From contig NC_079428.1 in NCBI RefSeq assembly GCF_026213295.1, positions 3,344,731-3,408,730 on the forward strand: a DNA stretch of 64,000 nucleotides, written 5' to 3'. The notes under the pieces are model-generated. The model was not told the DNA's origin and ran no database searches. It was given only the letters and a program-made list of their open reading frames with translations. Each line of letters opens with the position of its first letter. Positions within the stretch are counted from its first letter, which is position 1. Origin of the DNA: Gadus chalcogrammus (lineage: Eukaryota; Chordata; Actinopteri; Gadiformes; Gadidae). The translations under genes were made by a program, and so were the position numbers. Shown here one piece after another: positions 23,699 through 55,000 of this stretch.

Positions 23699-23790
23699 GG
23701 CTCCGTGGCGCAATGGATAGCGCATTGGACTTCTAGGCATTCACTAGCGTTGTGATTCAAAGGTTGTGGGTTCGAGTCCCACCGGAGTCG
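23699..23790 (+). tRNA. tRNA-Arg (anticodon TCT) with intron
   Basis: Mature halves 23699-23735 and 23755-23790 fold as a full cloverleaf. The acceptor stem GGCTCCG pairs with CGGAGTC, the D arm holds GCGCAATGGATAGCGC, the anticodon loop is CTTCTAA with TCT at 23732-23734, and the T arm is GTGGGTTCGAGTCCCAC. A 19-base intron (23736-23754) sits one base after the anticodon, the usual place for eukaryotic tRNA introns, and vertebrate tRNA-Arg-TCT genes are known to be intron-containing. Box A and box B are intact and a T5 terminator follows, so this looks functional for RNA polymerase III. It translates AGA codons. No CCA is encoded, as expected in eukaryotes. Confidence 0.95.
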
Positions 23791-23792
23791 CA

Positions 23793-23797
23793 TTTTT
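23793..23797 (+). terminator. Pol III terminator (T5)
   Basis: TTTTT two bases after the tRNA 3' end, with more T runs (TTTTTTG, TTTTTC) within 25 bases as backups. Confidence 0.8.
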
Positions 23798-24179
23798 AGT
23801 TTTTTGTTTTTCAATGCAAAATACAACAATGTCATTATATGAGGTTACCGAGAAATCCGCCCCCATCCAAAGTATCGCATCTACCTTTTAAAGATCAAAA
23901 AAAGTATGCACGCTATAACTCCCAGTCAGTTCAATGCAAATTTATTTTGACCTAATCATTGGATTTTTATATGTACGAATTCATTTTTAAAATGACTACG
24001 TATTACGGGAGCTCTTTTTCCACAATTTATTGTAAAATAAAAAAAGTTCTTTATTACAGTCTCTTTTGGATCTCAATGCTCCGGTTAGGATGATGATGAC
24101 GTGGAACCTAAAGCTGACGGTCGGTTTCCAGCCCGGGCGGAATAGTCGAGCACCGGGTGTAGCCGAGCTAACATTAGCA

Positions 24180-24545
24180 TAGTTAGATCTAGCTAGCATG
24201 TAGGTTGTACCATTGCGCACTGTTCTGTGTGTTTGTCTTAGGAAATTCGTGTTCAACGCGATTCCTTCCGACCCGAGGCGTCGCGGTGCATGTCGGCGGA
24301 CGCCTTATGACAGTTGTCCTCCAAGTCGTCGATTTGATCCGTGCAGTGTTCGCCGATGAGCTAGCTAGCCTATGGGTGTCAAAGTTAGCCGTGCCTTCAC
24401 CGGGTGCCTGGTTGCCTGAGCTCGAATTACGGACACGTCAAGGTAAACAGCGCTGGGCCTGAGCTCACATTACGGACACGTCAAGGTAAACAGCGCTGGG
24501 CCAGGAGGAGGGAGGCTAGCCAGGGAAGCTAGCATGGATCTGAAA
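24180..24545 (+). promoter_or_regulatory. Probable osbp promoter and 5' non-coding exon with duplicated donor
   Basis: osbp coding exon 1 is preceded by an acceptor (CTTTATAG, 15 bases before the ATG), so a 5' UTR exon must lie upstream. The region has moderate CpG content. A 43-base tandem duplication carries the donor-like sequence CGTCAAG|GTAAACAG twice (GT at 24443 and 24486), giving two candidate donors for the first intron. Confidence 0.4.
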
Positions 24546-25124
24546 CGTCGGATAACTTTTACAAATCTCTAGCGATAGCGGGTGTTTAGTCGGCACTTGT
24601 TAACTTTGGCTGATGTTGAAGTAAAGGTCATTCGTGTGTTTTCTACCACGACTGCTTGCGTTGACACATCGTTACAATCAATAGCGACTTCATTCAAGTA
24701 TAAGGCTACATCGTCTCTGTAATGGATGACACACTGTTTTAAGTCCACTCGGTCTTTATTAAAGATGTTGTGGTCTAGTATGAGAGAAACCAATAACCAT
24801 GTATTACGAGTAACTAACGAGCATCGATGTGTACGTTTTAACCATATTTGAGAGAACAGAAGCACTTGGTTTATACTTCAACTCCATTTGTGTTACAGGG
24901 ACAGTACTGGTAAATGCATTATATAGTAATCAATACCGATCCTTACCCTTTTGACTCGTCTAAGCGCACTGGTCGATAATGGGCTGTCAAAAGCCTCCTG
25001 TCATGTTCATGTCTGCTGTGTCAAATGGCCCTATTACTCGTAACCTGTTCAACCTCCTCATATGTAAAATGTGTTTCTTTATCAAAGGTTCCCCAACCTG
25101 TCTTTATAGTACCTGGGGGCAGTG

Positions 25125-40850
<15,726 letters not shown>

Positions 40851-42190
40851 ACCCCCCCCCCATGCCGCCGCCGGACCCCAGCCCACTGTCACACTTCCAC
40901 CGCCACCAGGGGATTCTCCACTCCAGCCCCACCCCCCCGAAAGGCAGCTCTCTGTTCTAGGAGAGCTTGAGGACCCCCCGGTTTTCCTGCCTGGTCCTCA
41001 TCTCTTCAACACGCCAAACCCCCCCCCCCGTACCCCTGACCCCCATCACCTATGTCCTAGGAGTGGGTCCTAACCCCATCACCTATGTCCTAGGAGTGGG
41101 TCTTTACCCCCCCATCGCCTATGTCCCAGGAGTGGGTCCTCACCCCCATCATCTATGTCCTAGGAGTGGGTCTTTACCCCCCCATCACCTATGTCCCAGG
41201 AGTGGGTCCTCACCCCCATCATCTATGTCCTAGGAGTGGGTCCTCAGCCCCATCACCTATGTCCTAGGAGTTGGCCCTAACCCCCCCATAACCTATGTCC
41301 TAGGAGTGGGTCCCAGGAGTGGGTCCTGACCCCATCACCTATGTCCTAGGAGTGGGTCCTGACCCCATCACCTATGTCCTAGGAGTGGGTCCTGACCCCA
41401 TCACCTATGTCCTAGGAGTGGGTCCTCATTCCCATCACCTATGTCCTAGGAGTGGGTCCTGACCCCTACCACCTATGTCCTAGGAGTGGGTCCTCATTCC
41501 CATCACCTATGTCCTAGGAGTGGGTCCTGACCCCTACCACATATGTCCTAGGAGTGGGTCCTCATTCCCATCACCTATGTCCTAGGAGTGGGTCCTGACC
41601 CCACCACCTATGTCCTAGGAGTGGGTCCTGACCCCACCACCTATGTCCTAGGAGTGGGTCCTGACCCCATCACCTATGTCCTAGGAGTGGGTCCTGGTAT
41701 CCTTGTGTGAACGTGGAACCATCGCGTTGCGGGGGTGGTGGTGGTGGTGATGGTGATGGTGCGAGTGGCGACTTGTGCTGCGCTTTATATCTGGTCTAAA
41801 TCCCTTCTGGGAGGAGGAGGGGGGAGAGAGAGCGAACGTCCTGAAATAGGTCATCCATACTCCTCCCTTGCCATCGCCCCCTCCCCCCTCGGTGGATCCT
41901 CCATTGTAATCAGTGTAATACCCCCCCTCCCCCCCCCGTGGCCGGTAGGCCGTCTGGGGGGAGGGGCTATAGTTCAGTAATTGACTAAAGACATTAATTG
42001 GTGGCCTTCGTGACGATTGCAGCGGGCGTCTCTTTGTTGCTATTTTGTTATTCTTAATGATTTTGTCGCCTGACGAAGGCAAAAAATGAAGGTTTATGGG
42101 TTGGTCTTCCATCTTTTCTTTTCTTTTTTTTTACCTTCTCGAGGCAGCATACTCTACAAAAATCTGAACTTTCATCCGTACTGCTAATCC

Positions 42191-42222
<32 letters not shown>

Positions 42223-42779
42223 TCAGAGTCTGATCTGTTCATGACGCCATTGCCTCGTGAAGTCGGGGGGTTTGCCTTAGAAACAATTTGTCCCGCGCAT
42301 TCGTTTTGTTTATGTTTTTTATGAGAGGCTGGATGAGATGGACCAGATTGTCTGTTGGTCGGTTTGTTTGGTTGGGGTGAAAGAAGATATTCATGTTGAA
42401 TATTATATTATAAAGGAGAACAGAATTAGGTAAAGAGTTGGCTGCAGCGCTTGCATTTTATCGCAAAGAGGAAATAATTAAGAGAGGAATGAATGAGATT
42501 TGAATGAAGTGCCATTTTACACTGTAGAAGAGTACAAGTGTGCGTGCGTGTGTGTGCGCGCGCGTGTGTGTGTCAAATACATTGACCGAATAGATTCCTT
42601 TTAAAGTCGAGGCGAGTGCTTGGACAGTCTAAAAGGACCCAAGCAAGAGCGGAATGAACAAGTTTTAAATGCATCGGTAAATACAACTAACTACACACAC
42701 ACATCCGAATGCTCTGCCGATTTCGTGCATATGCAAAATGTGTGTCTTGGAACACCAAAAAAAAGAAAAGATATGGGAT

Positions 42780-42821
<42 letters not shown>

Positions 42822-43290
42822 TAATTTTGTTTAAGTGTACTTAATGAAGTGAATAAAGAAACAAAGACTTTAAAAAACCATTGAAAATAACTATGATTTT
42901 ATAAATGTATAGAAAATGGTAATATTCAACTCTAATTGTACGGTAGCTCATTCTTGTCCAACTGTTCCTCTGCAGAGGAATTTCTGCGTTTTCACAAAAA
43001 AAGGGAGTTTCCAGAACTTTCTATATGGAAGTGTACACATGATCTTCAGTATTTTGACTCGAGAAAGTGACTTTGCTATAAACACCTGCTGGTATATCAG
43101 AAAATAATGCTTTTCGTACTCCGATCTTCAATTTTGTTTGACTGTGTTTTACATTATTAACGGATAACACAATTGAAGGTTGTTTGCCAAATCCTGTAGA
43201 AATGTAAGTTGTTTTTTTTGTTCCAGTTCAATCTGTGCAACATTGATGGGAACATGTAAAAGGTTGAAAATAAAATCACAAAAGAGAACT
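40851..43290 (+). other. osbp 3' UTR
   Basis: Non-coding sequence after the osbp stop. Two AATAAA signals lie at 42852-42857 and 43269-43274; the second gives a UTR of about 2.4 kb. It contains a 33-bp minisatellite, a TC tract near 42190-42222 and a (GT)n tract near 42784-42819. Confidence 0.6.
41030..41697 (+). repeat. 32-33-bp minisatellite in osbp 3' UTR
   Basis: About 20 units built on CACCTATGTCCTAGGAGTGG followed by GTCCTGACCCCAT. Copies at the right are nearly identical (period about 32) and those at the left are more variable, with TCTTTACCCCC and TCCTCACCCC variants. The transcript would carry the array. Confidence 0.95.
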
Positions 43291-44878
<1,588 letters not shown>

Positions 44879-47434
44879 ATGGAGCGCGAGCCGGTGTATT
44901 TGCCAGCGTTGTCCCGCGTGGCGGTGTGCGGTGGGACGCACGGGAACGAGCTGTCTGGGGTGCACGTGGTGCGGGAGCGGCTAAAGGAGAAGCAGCAGAG
45001 GGTCGATGATGAAGAAGAGGATGAAGATGTCGTGTCGGTGTCAAACATCTTGACGAACCCTCGCGCGGTCCAGCAGTGTCGCCGCTACACCGAGACGGAC
45101 CTGAACCGCTGCTTTACCCGCGCGACCCTCAGGTAGGACCTACACGAGCCCGGATGGGATTAATTAATTGATTATTGATTCACGACTTCCGTATTTAAAG
45201 GGCTTGTACATCGGATTGCATCATGGGATTTTTTTGTTGGCGAAACGCCGCCATTTGGAGAGGACTCAAGCGCCCTTGTAGTAGCGTTAAGGCTACTGTA
45301 GGCCTACAATATACTTTAACCTCGGCTAATAAACTTTTCGCCACGTCTCGCTTGTGAAAAGCTGTAGCAATTACAGACGCAACGTCTTCCCACAGGGAGA
45401 GACATTCCTATGATTAATGACTAAACAATGACCAACAAAACTTTACTAACAACATAATAACTAACATTCGAATGCTTTCAAAATGGAGGCGGTCTATGGA
45501 TATGACGTTGGACTATAGCTGTGAGAATGAGACTAATTCATAAAAAGTTAGGTTTGGGTTGTATCCCTAATTATTTTAGCTACTTAAAGGTTAAGCTTGT
45601 TGTTTATAATGGTTTCTGTTTGTTTATTTCATTGCAGTAGTGCGGTTTCTGACCGGACCCCATATGAGATCGCCCGGTCCCAGGAGCTGAACATTCTGTT
45701 GGGCCCAAAGGGCAGCCCGCAAGCCGTGGACCTGGTGTGTGACCTCCACAACACCACGGCCAACATGGGCGTGTGTGTCATCGCCTACTCGGACACTGAC
45801 TGGATCTGCCTGCATATATTCAAGTATTTACAGGCAAGCACATTTAAATCCGTCTGACATCAGGATAAAGAGTTACACTTTTCCCATCCCTAAGGATCAT
45901 ACTTTTTAAGTTGCTCATTTAGATTTGTGTACGATTCATTCCGATAAATCATTCATGGTTTTGGTTTGTTCCTTTGCTCAAGTGAAAGTCCTATTCTGTG
46001 TTTCAGCACCATATGTCCGATGTACCAGTTAGATATATCCACTTTGATCTTCCATGCAGAGAAGCGTACTCCCTTGACTCCCTTGGCAAACACGGTTTTG
46101 GTGAGCGAGCAAACGGTTTCATTTCATTCATTCGTTAGTGTCTCCCCTGTGGGGCCTGTGAGGTGGTCGGGCCTATTACCTGACCCGTTGGCTCGCTGAT
46201 CCATTCTTTGTTTTGTAGCTCTGGAGATCGGTCCTCAGCCCCACGGGGTAGTGCGATCCAACGTCTACACGTACATGAAGACTGGGGTGGAGCTCATGTT
46301 GGATTGGGTCCGTCTCTTCAACTCAGGTATTCTCTTTTGATCACTATTGCTACGGTTTTATATCAAATATCTCCGGCCAAGGGTCGATTCAAATGATGCC
46401 CATTCACATTTGAGACAGTCCGATACTAGTAAAAAATATATATTAACAGACGCCATTGCGTTTGCCACGGATAGATCGCAGCGCCCCGGGTTTGATTCCT
46501 GCCTGTGGTCCTTTACTGCATGTCCTCCCCTCTCTCTCCCATACCTTCCTGTCCATCCTGTCTATCTTAATCTATCATAAAAGCATAAAAATGCAAAAAA
46601 AAAATCTTTAAAGAAAACTTCACCAGTTATGAATGTTCCTCGTCTTCTCGGGGGGTTCCGGTTCATTCTGGTTGACGTGTCTTTTCCCTCTTTGAGGTAC
46701 CGTCTTCGCGGGAGGTCTGGTCGAGGTTTACACCATGGTCAGCGCTATCGACTATCCCAGAGAACGCCACACACACAACATCATGGCAGCCATCCATCCT
46801 GAACTCCAGGTGCCGTGTGCCTGGCGGTAGTCGATCAATGATAAGATATCCTTAAGTCGGGGCCGGTGCAGTGAGTCCGATGTCCCAGGACGGCCGCCGT
46901 AATCCGCGGTTTGATATCCGACAAGGCTTCTGACGACCAGCCGTGTGAACTGTCGAGGCACGAGATCGGATCCTACCGATAAGGTCGCATCGGGATTTGG
47001 ATCGGATTTGAGAATTACACCTTTTAATAATACTCATTTGACCTAATTTGATCCTTTTCTATTTATTGTCAGAGTTGACAATAAAGCTGACTTTGAACTT
47101 TGGACTTTGTAGCATTTTCAAAAATATTTAAACTCAAATTCTCCAGCACTAATTCTCAGACTCGCCCCCCCTTCCTTCCTCACAGGACCAGGACTTCTGC
47201 CTCCTCCGTCCGAACGACCCCCTGTTCGAGACCTTCTCGGGGGCCACCCTGCGCTACCAGGGGCCCGAGCCCCTGTACGCCTTCTTCATCAACGAGTGTG
47301 CCTACTACGAGAAGGGCATCGCCCTCTCCTTGGCCCGCCGGCGGAGCGTGGAGGTCCCCCCGGTGCAGATGAAGAGCGGCCTGGAGCACCCAGGGGACCC
47401 AGGTACGTCTGAGGAAGAGGAAGAGGAGGACTAG
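44879..47434 (+). CDS. acy3: Aspartoacylase-family enzyme (ACY3-like), six exons, 337 aa
   Basis: A zinc-dependent amidohydrolase of the aspartoacylase/succinylglutamate desuccinylase family. ACY3 deacetylates N-acetyl aromatic amino acids and mercapturates, mainly at the apical membrane and cytosol of kidney-type epithelia. Exons: 44879-45132, 45638-45833, 46007-46100, 46219-46326, 46697-46809, 47186-47434, totalling 1014 bases with all phases matching. Zinc ligands are visible as His21 and Glu24 (GGTHGNE) and His122 (DLHNTTANMG). DLNR is at 74-77, the catalytic Glu184 is in ALEIGPQPHG, and the C-terminal CAYYEKG matches the substrate-binding Tyr region. An Asp/Glu-rich insertion follows residue 40, and the tail ends in a Glu run, both unlike human ACY3 (319 aa). 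The intron after 45833 starts with GC. ASPA is the other candidate; synteny with coronin 1B favours ACY3. Confidence 0.92.
46455..46612 (+). repeat. tRNA-derived SINE in acy3 intron 4
   Basis: Head with box-B-like GGGTTTGATTCCTGCC, then TGTGGTCCTTTACTGCATGT, CCTCCCCTCTCTCTCCCATA, and tail ATAAAAGCATAAAAATGC followed by A's. It matches the - strand element at 2235-2470. Confidence 0.8.
46850..46990 (+). repeat. Possible second tRNA-like remnant in acy3 intron 5
   Basis: GTGCAGTGAGTCCGATGTCC and CGCGGTTTGATATCCG have the spacing of box A and box B. The call is weak because the box B deviates from the GGTTCGANNCC consensus and no tail was found. Confidence 0.25.
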
Positions 47435-47531
47435 CGGCACCGACTGACCGACTGTAGGGGGTGTCGCCACACTGTAGCTACATTGCCGCGCGGGGCGAAG
47501 ACAACCTGGTGTCGTCGGCTGAAACGGCAGC

Positions 47532-47537
47532 AATAAA
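47532..47537 (+). promoter_or_regulatory. acy3 polyadenylation signal
   Basis: AATAAA 97 bases after the acy3 stop, followed by a T/G-rich stretch (TTTTGTGTTGTAATCTTT). It gives a short 3' UTR. Confidence 0.7.
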
Positions 47538-47580
47538 CCAAAACAAGAACATATTTTGTGTTGTAATCTTTACGTTTTTT

Positions 47581-48226
47581 TTTATTGAAACAGCATCGCA
47601 GTGTGTTCAATCTGCTCACACATACATGCACACGCACGCACGAGCTCAGAAGGGGAAACTATCAATTGCACATTTCCAAAAATATTTCAGTCAAATTTGC
47701 CCGACATCTTAGGCACACTGAAGCCAAGCTCAACGATTTGCCTGAAGTCAGAATGCCACTCATTCCTTTAAAGGGGACTATGCAGTTTATACTACAAGCT
47801 ATTTATATTTCATTTACAACTGATTCATCCCAACTCATAGCATGTTGTCAGAAGCACTAACGGTGGGATTCTTCCTTCAGTTTCATTCGCTGAAAGCAAT
47901 ATCCTGCCTCACCTAAAAACGTGCACTGCACTTACTTTCAATCACAAGCTTCCAACTAATTAATGTCGACCATAAGCACCTGTGAATGTAACACTTTCTC
48001 AACAACGCATTTGTTAATTTGTGTTTTAAATTAACTGCAATAACCGCAATATAACCCAAGAAAAGTACAGTAACCTTAATGATAGAGCAACAAACAGTAA
48101 TTCATCTTTTTCAGCCTTTGAAATACATTCATGGAGCATAAAATTCCCTGCCGCTTGAGGAAATACAAATTCTCCAAAGCTTGCAAAAGTACACTCGAAT
48201 TGAAATCTGAAATATATAAAAACAAG

Positions 48227-48274
<48 letters not shown>

Positions 48275-48973
48275 ATATGTATATGTGTATATATATGATT
48301 TAACTGATTCCTTTTTACAAAACAAAGATTAATAATAAACAAATACAATTTACCAAAATGCAAAAATTATTGGAATAAATAAAGACTGTTATTAAGATTT
48401 CGGGAAAGAAGTCAAATATTTAAATAATTGAAATGGGATTAACGAATCACTGAACATATAATAGTAGATCACGACTTTATCAAAACAGACGATACCATCC
48501 TATCATTCAATAATACAAAAGCAATATCAAAACTAAGGGGGAGGTAGAAACCAATACTGACCACAGCTGTACTGAAAGTTGAAAACCAGATAGACTGATG
48601 TCCCATGAAAAAATATCTCCTTTTATTTTTTGCCAGAACACCCCTAGATGTTACCTTACTAGATCGATATCTAGATCCCCCGCAAGTACAATTAATCCTA
48701 AACTAAATCCAGTAGGTCCAATTACTATATATATATATATATATATATATTCTAACAAGTATACTGCCCACTTGCTTTAGCACACCAGAAGCTACCTCGA
48801 TAAAGCTAATCTAGCTAGCTCTGAATTAGCATAGGACCGTAAACAAGGTCCAAAACAGCGCTGAAAATACCCAGAATAACAACAATACAAATAATATACC
48901 AAGAATAATAATTTCAAAACAAAGTGAGGTCCCCCCTGGAGGTCTTCACGGGGGGCGGGGGGTGTGGGGGTGT
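47581..48973 (-). other. cldnd1 3' UTR (probable)
   Basis: AT-rich, non-coding, downstream of the cldnd1 stop on the - strand. AATAAA on that strand occurs at 47581-47586 and near 48619. With the distal signal, the UTR would be about 1.4 kb and end within about 50 bases of the acy3 polyadenylation site. (GT)n at about 48231-48268 and (AT)n at 48727-48750 lie within. Confidence 0.5.
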
Positions 48974-50948
<1,975 letters not shown>

Positions 50949-52067
50949 TGTTTACCCAGCCGCGAGAAAACGCAAACAGGGGGGGGGATTAGGAGAGATG
51001 TGGAGCGGGCGAATGCGCGGGCTTTGAGTGGATCAAGTGGCCGTGGGTTTTCCCATCGCAGTCCCCTACAAAGCAGCCCCGACTTAAAGATATCCCCGAA
51101 CCCCTTCCTTCCGCGCGTGTATAAAAAAAACAAAAGTAGTGATGTATCTAACCTATTTGCTGTGCTATGACTGAGACATGAGGTATTGTTACCCGCCTGA
51201 AGCCCTGGTGTCAACACTGCTCATTCGGAACCTGTGGCGCAGCTCGGCCGAGCCATCTGTTCCCTTGCCCCACTTCAGCCGCCCGCCGCTGGGCGCTTCT
51301 GCCGCTGCGGCAAGAAAATACAATTTTGATTGTATTTGAAGATTTAACTATGTATATATATCGGCCAACATAGGCATGTGCTGGTCCGAATTACGCCGCG
51401 ATTATGTCGGATCGATTACAGCCCCAACACAGTACCGTAGTAGGAGAGGCAACAGGGCTTGTGTTGTAAACACTAATCCATGCTTTTTCCTTTTCCGGGA
51501 ATTGCCGGCGGGAGGGGAATGCTGGGTACTGCAGTTTCTAATTCTATAACGCTCTCATACGGAGACGGCTACATAAATATATCAAAGTGAATTAGGAACA
51601 GGTTCAAAGTTCTAACCATCAATAAGAATAAGAATGTCAAAATGAAAGTGTGTTATTATTCGTTTTATTGCATGATCCTACTTGTGCAAAAAATTAAAAA
51701 AGAAAAACATAACGATGGCTTCATTTATAAGGATAATGGTATTTAAAGGCAATATAATCTCACAAAATACAATTTGGTTGAATAATCCGAATGAATAGGC
51801 CGAGATGCATCACACTGATAACTTGAATCAATGGAAATATTTCTTATCCTTCAACGCCCATCCAGTATAAATTCCTTACCTGAGAAAGTCACATTTATCG
51901 TACATTAACTCCTTTATTACATATAATTTGGACTATGCATACCTTCTTTAATACACCCCAATATATCCTATCAACACCTCCTGTCGGTCCGATAATTAAT
52001 CTGACATTTTTATATAATTATACATTTATCGTGCATCCCAAGGTTGAGGCAGACGGACAAACCGACA
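50949..52067. other. cldnd1 upstream and mucin downstream region
   Basis: 50949-51330 is GC-rich and is the likely cldnd1 promoter and 5' UTR. 51330-51900 is AT-rich with no gene seen. 51905-52067 is the likely 3' UTR of the mucin-like gene, with AATAAA on the - strand near 51911. Confidence 0.5.
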
Positions 52068-55000
52068 CTAACTCTGTCTGGACAGAGACCAGGATAGAGC
52101 CACTAACACTAATGCAGTGAGGACACTGCTCTTGTGGGTGACTCCGGTTGAAACTGAAACTGAAACTGAAAGAAAACATAGAACAATGTAAAAAAAGAGG
52201 AAAAGGTTCAGAGATAGAATTGAGAGGGCACTGGTTGACCATGTGTTTCTTACCTGTTAGGCCCTGCACAGTTATACTGCTGGTCTCAATGTTGAAGGCT
52301 GTGATACTTTGCGCTGCAGTGGTGAACACATTTAAAATCTGAAGGCCATCAGGAACTGAGTTTGACTTGAAGAAAACGTTTAGGGTGTTGATGATCGACC
52401 CATCGCTGAGGAGGAGGAAGAGAGGACAACATGATATTCGTGAATAAGATTATGATACATGTATCAAGCGTCCTTGAGTTTGAAAGGCACTACATAAATT
52501 GAATTTGTTATTATGATTATTATGTGTGTTGAGTCATCGAGTAGTCACAAATGGACGCTTACCTGAATGATACCACGTTTATGCTGTTAAAGGAGCCCAA
52601 ACTCCGACTGAAAAAGGGTTCGAGCTGTGGAAATACATAGGAAATAATTAGTTGAATCCTGTCGTGAACCAAATACTTAATTATTGTCTTTCAAAATAAG
52701 ATGAACAGATCGATATAGATCGGCTTCTGCTGCCTTGGTACGTACTTTGGCATTGTAATTGAAACAATAACAAAGGCCTACACAAAACTTGGATAACAGT
52801 AGTCTGTCCCTCCAGAAAAACGTGATTATGCGATCGCATAATTCAATGCATAATCAGCCAAAGTCTGCATATTCATGCGGGGGCCGCATTTTGTACTTTC
52901 ACCGCATAAACTGCAGATTTCTGCGCAAAATAAGCGGGGCTTGCATGATTTCATAATCCCCGCATTTTCATTGCAAAAAAGTCACATATATCTTAACAGA
53001 AAGTTGAAAAATATTGCGTTTACTTCACACAAGAGCAGCCATTTCCCCCTGTTGCCATGGGAACGTTATGAAGTGACGTAATGATGCGACGTGAACGATT
53101 GAAAAGCCGCATTTTTCGCAAATTCCCGCAATCCCGTAACTTATTGCATAAATTAATAAATTAAAATTGCATAAATATGCCGCATATTTCATCGCATTTT
53201 TTAAGAAAACGTGCCGCATAATCAAGGATTTTTGGCCGCAACAATCACAAAAAAACGCCGCATTTTTCTGGAGGGACTGAGTAGTAAATTAAAAACATGT
53301 TTTCATGTCTCCTTACTTGTGTTGTTAAGAGCGTTGCTCGGGCAATAAACGCAGCAGAAGATGAGTTCAATAGATCATTTGTGAAGGTTTCTCCTGCCGA
53401 TCTGAACACCACCTGCCGGGAAGTGAGTTGTGGTGCAGCGGTGGCAACGGGCCCTGCGGAGGCCGTCACAGCGGCAGTCGGAGCAGCAGTCGTTGGTGAT
53501 CCAGTGGTCGTAGGAGCATTTGGTTCTCCTGCAATAGCAAAACATGAAGGGTGGAACGTTTTGGAACCAGACTTGCTTCTGAGATTTCCCAGGTTGGTCC
53601 GAAATGTATTCTCACAGAGAATTTCACCCGCTAATAACCAACTATGCTAAACTAAATGGCTTTTAGATATTAGCCCTACAGCAGCATTAACTGAAATGTT
53701 GTTATAAAACTCCTAGAATTTAGGAGGGATGGAATTTTTCTAAAAGGTATTAAAATAACCTCAAAGTGTTTCAAATAAATTAGAATTTGCGTTTGCACAA
53801 GTGTAGCGCTTAGTAACTTGAAGGACTTACCAAAAGGTAAAGTAGTGCTACTTGCTATTTCTCCGAATGATCATGTCAAGCAATTAAAACCCAAAAATAC
53901 TTTATTATATGAGGCCCGGAAATTTGACAATTGAATGTCTTTTCTCTATTGTTGCAACTATTCTAAATTGTAAGCTAGCAATGTTGTGGAAGATCCTTTA
54001 AGTGTTTACTTACTTATGTTAATGCTGTCAGTATCTATGGTGAGGTTAGTTGTAATGTTCGGGTTGTTCAGTCCATTGACCAGGGTAGTTCGAATTGCAT
54101 CAGCCGCTGGGACCTCTGCTGGTGTAGCAGTTGGCCGAAACTGTAGCTCTACTTCTGCCTCGGTATTATTCGTTCGTACCCTAGCAGTTCCTCGTCTACA
54201 GAATAAAATATATTTTAGACGAAGATCACATTGTTTTTTTCCTTCATGAAAGCCAGTTCTGGATAATTGTATTCTGTAACATGCAGAATGATTTGATTAA
54301 TTAATTCATTTTACCGAAACGAGATGAGTCTTGTACGAATGAATAGGTCGGAAAATTCTGCAAAGAAGATCGTGTCACACTGAAAGAAAAAAATTGTTGA
54401 TTTAACAATCAGAATTAATATGTAGCATGGAATGCAAAAGTATTTGTATATTTTTCTACTTACCACTGTCACAACTGTGCTTTCAAGCGCTTTATATTCG
54501 GTCGTAGAACTATTCTCATAAGGTAGAATGAATGGCTCTTCTATTGTGGCCGTGAAAACTACAACTGGATTAGGAGTTGCGATTACAGCGGTTGCTGTTG
54601 GACCGCCAGTGGTTGTTTGTCCTGCAGTCATTGTGGATCCTCCAGTGGTTGTTGATCCTCCTGTGGTGGTTGAACCTCCAGTGGTTGTTGATAATCCAGC
54701 AGTAGTCGTTGGAGAACTGGTAGTTGTTGTAGTAGTTGGAGTTTCTGCAAAAGCAAAATTCGAAGGTCAGAAAAGTTTGAACGCTATTTGTAATGATTTA
54801 AAACCTCTTTAGAACAGTAACTCTGAAATGTATAGTGAAACAAGGTGGTTAAATTCATCATATCTGTTTTACGATATCCAGCCCTGAAATTATTATGCCT
54901 TGGTAAAACATTCAGTGGTTGCTCCCTTCAAACAATATCCCTCTTTTAATGGGTCTTTCGTCAGATTTCTGCTTACTTAAAGCACCTTTAACTGACATTT

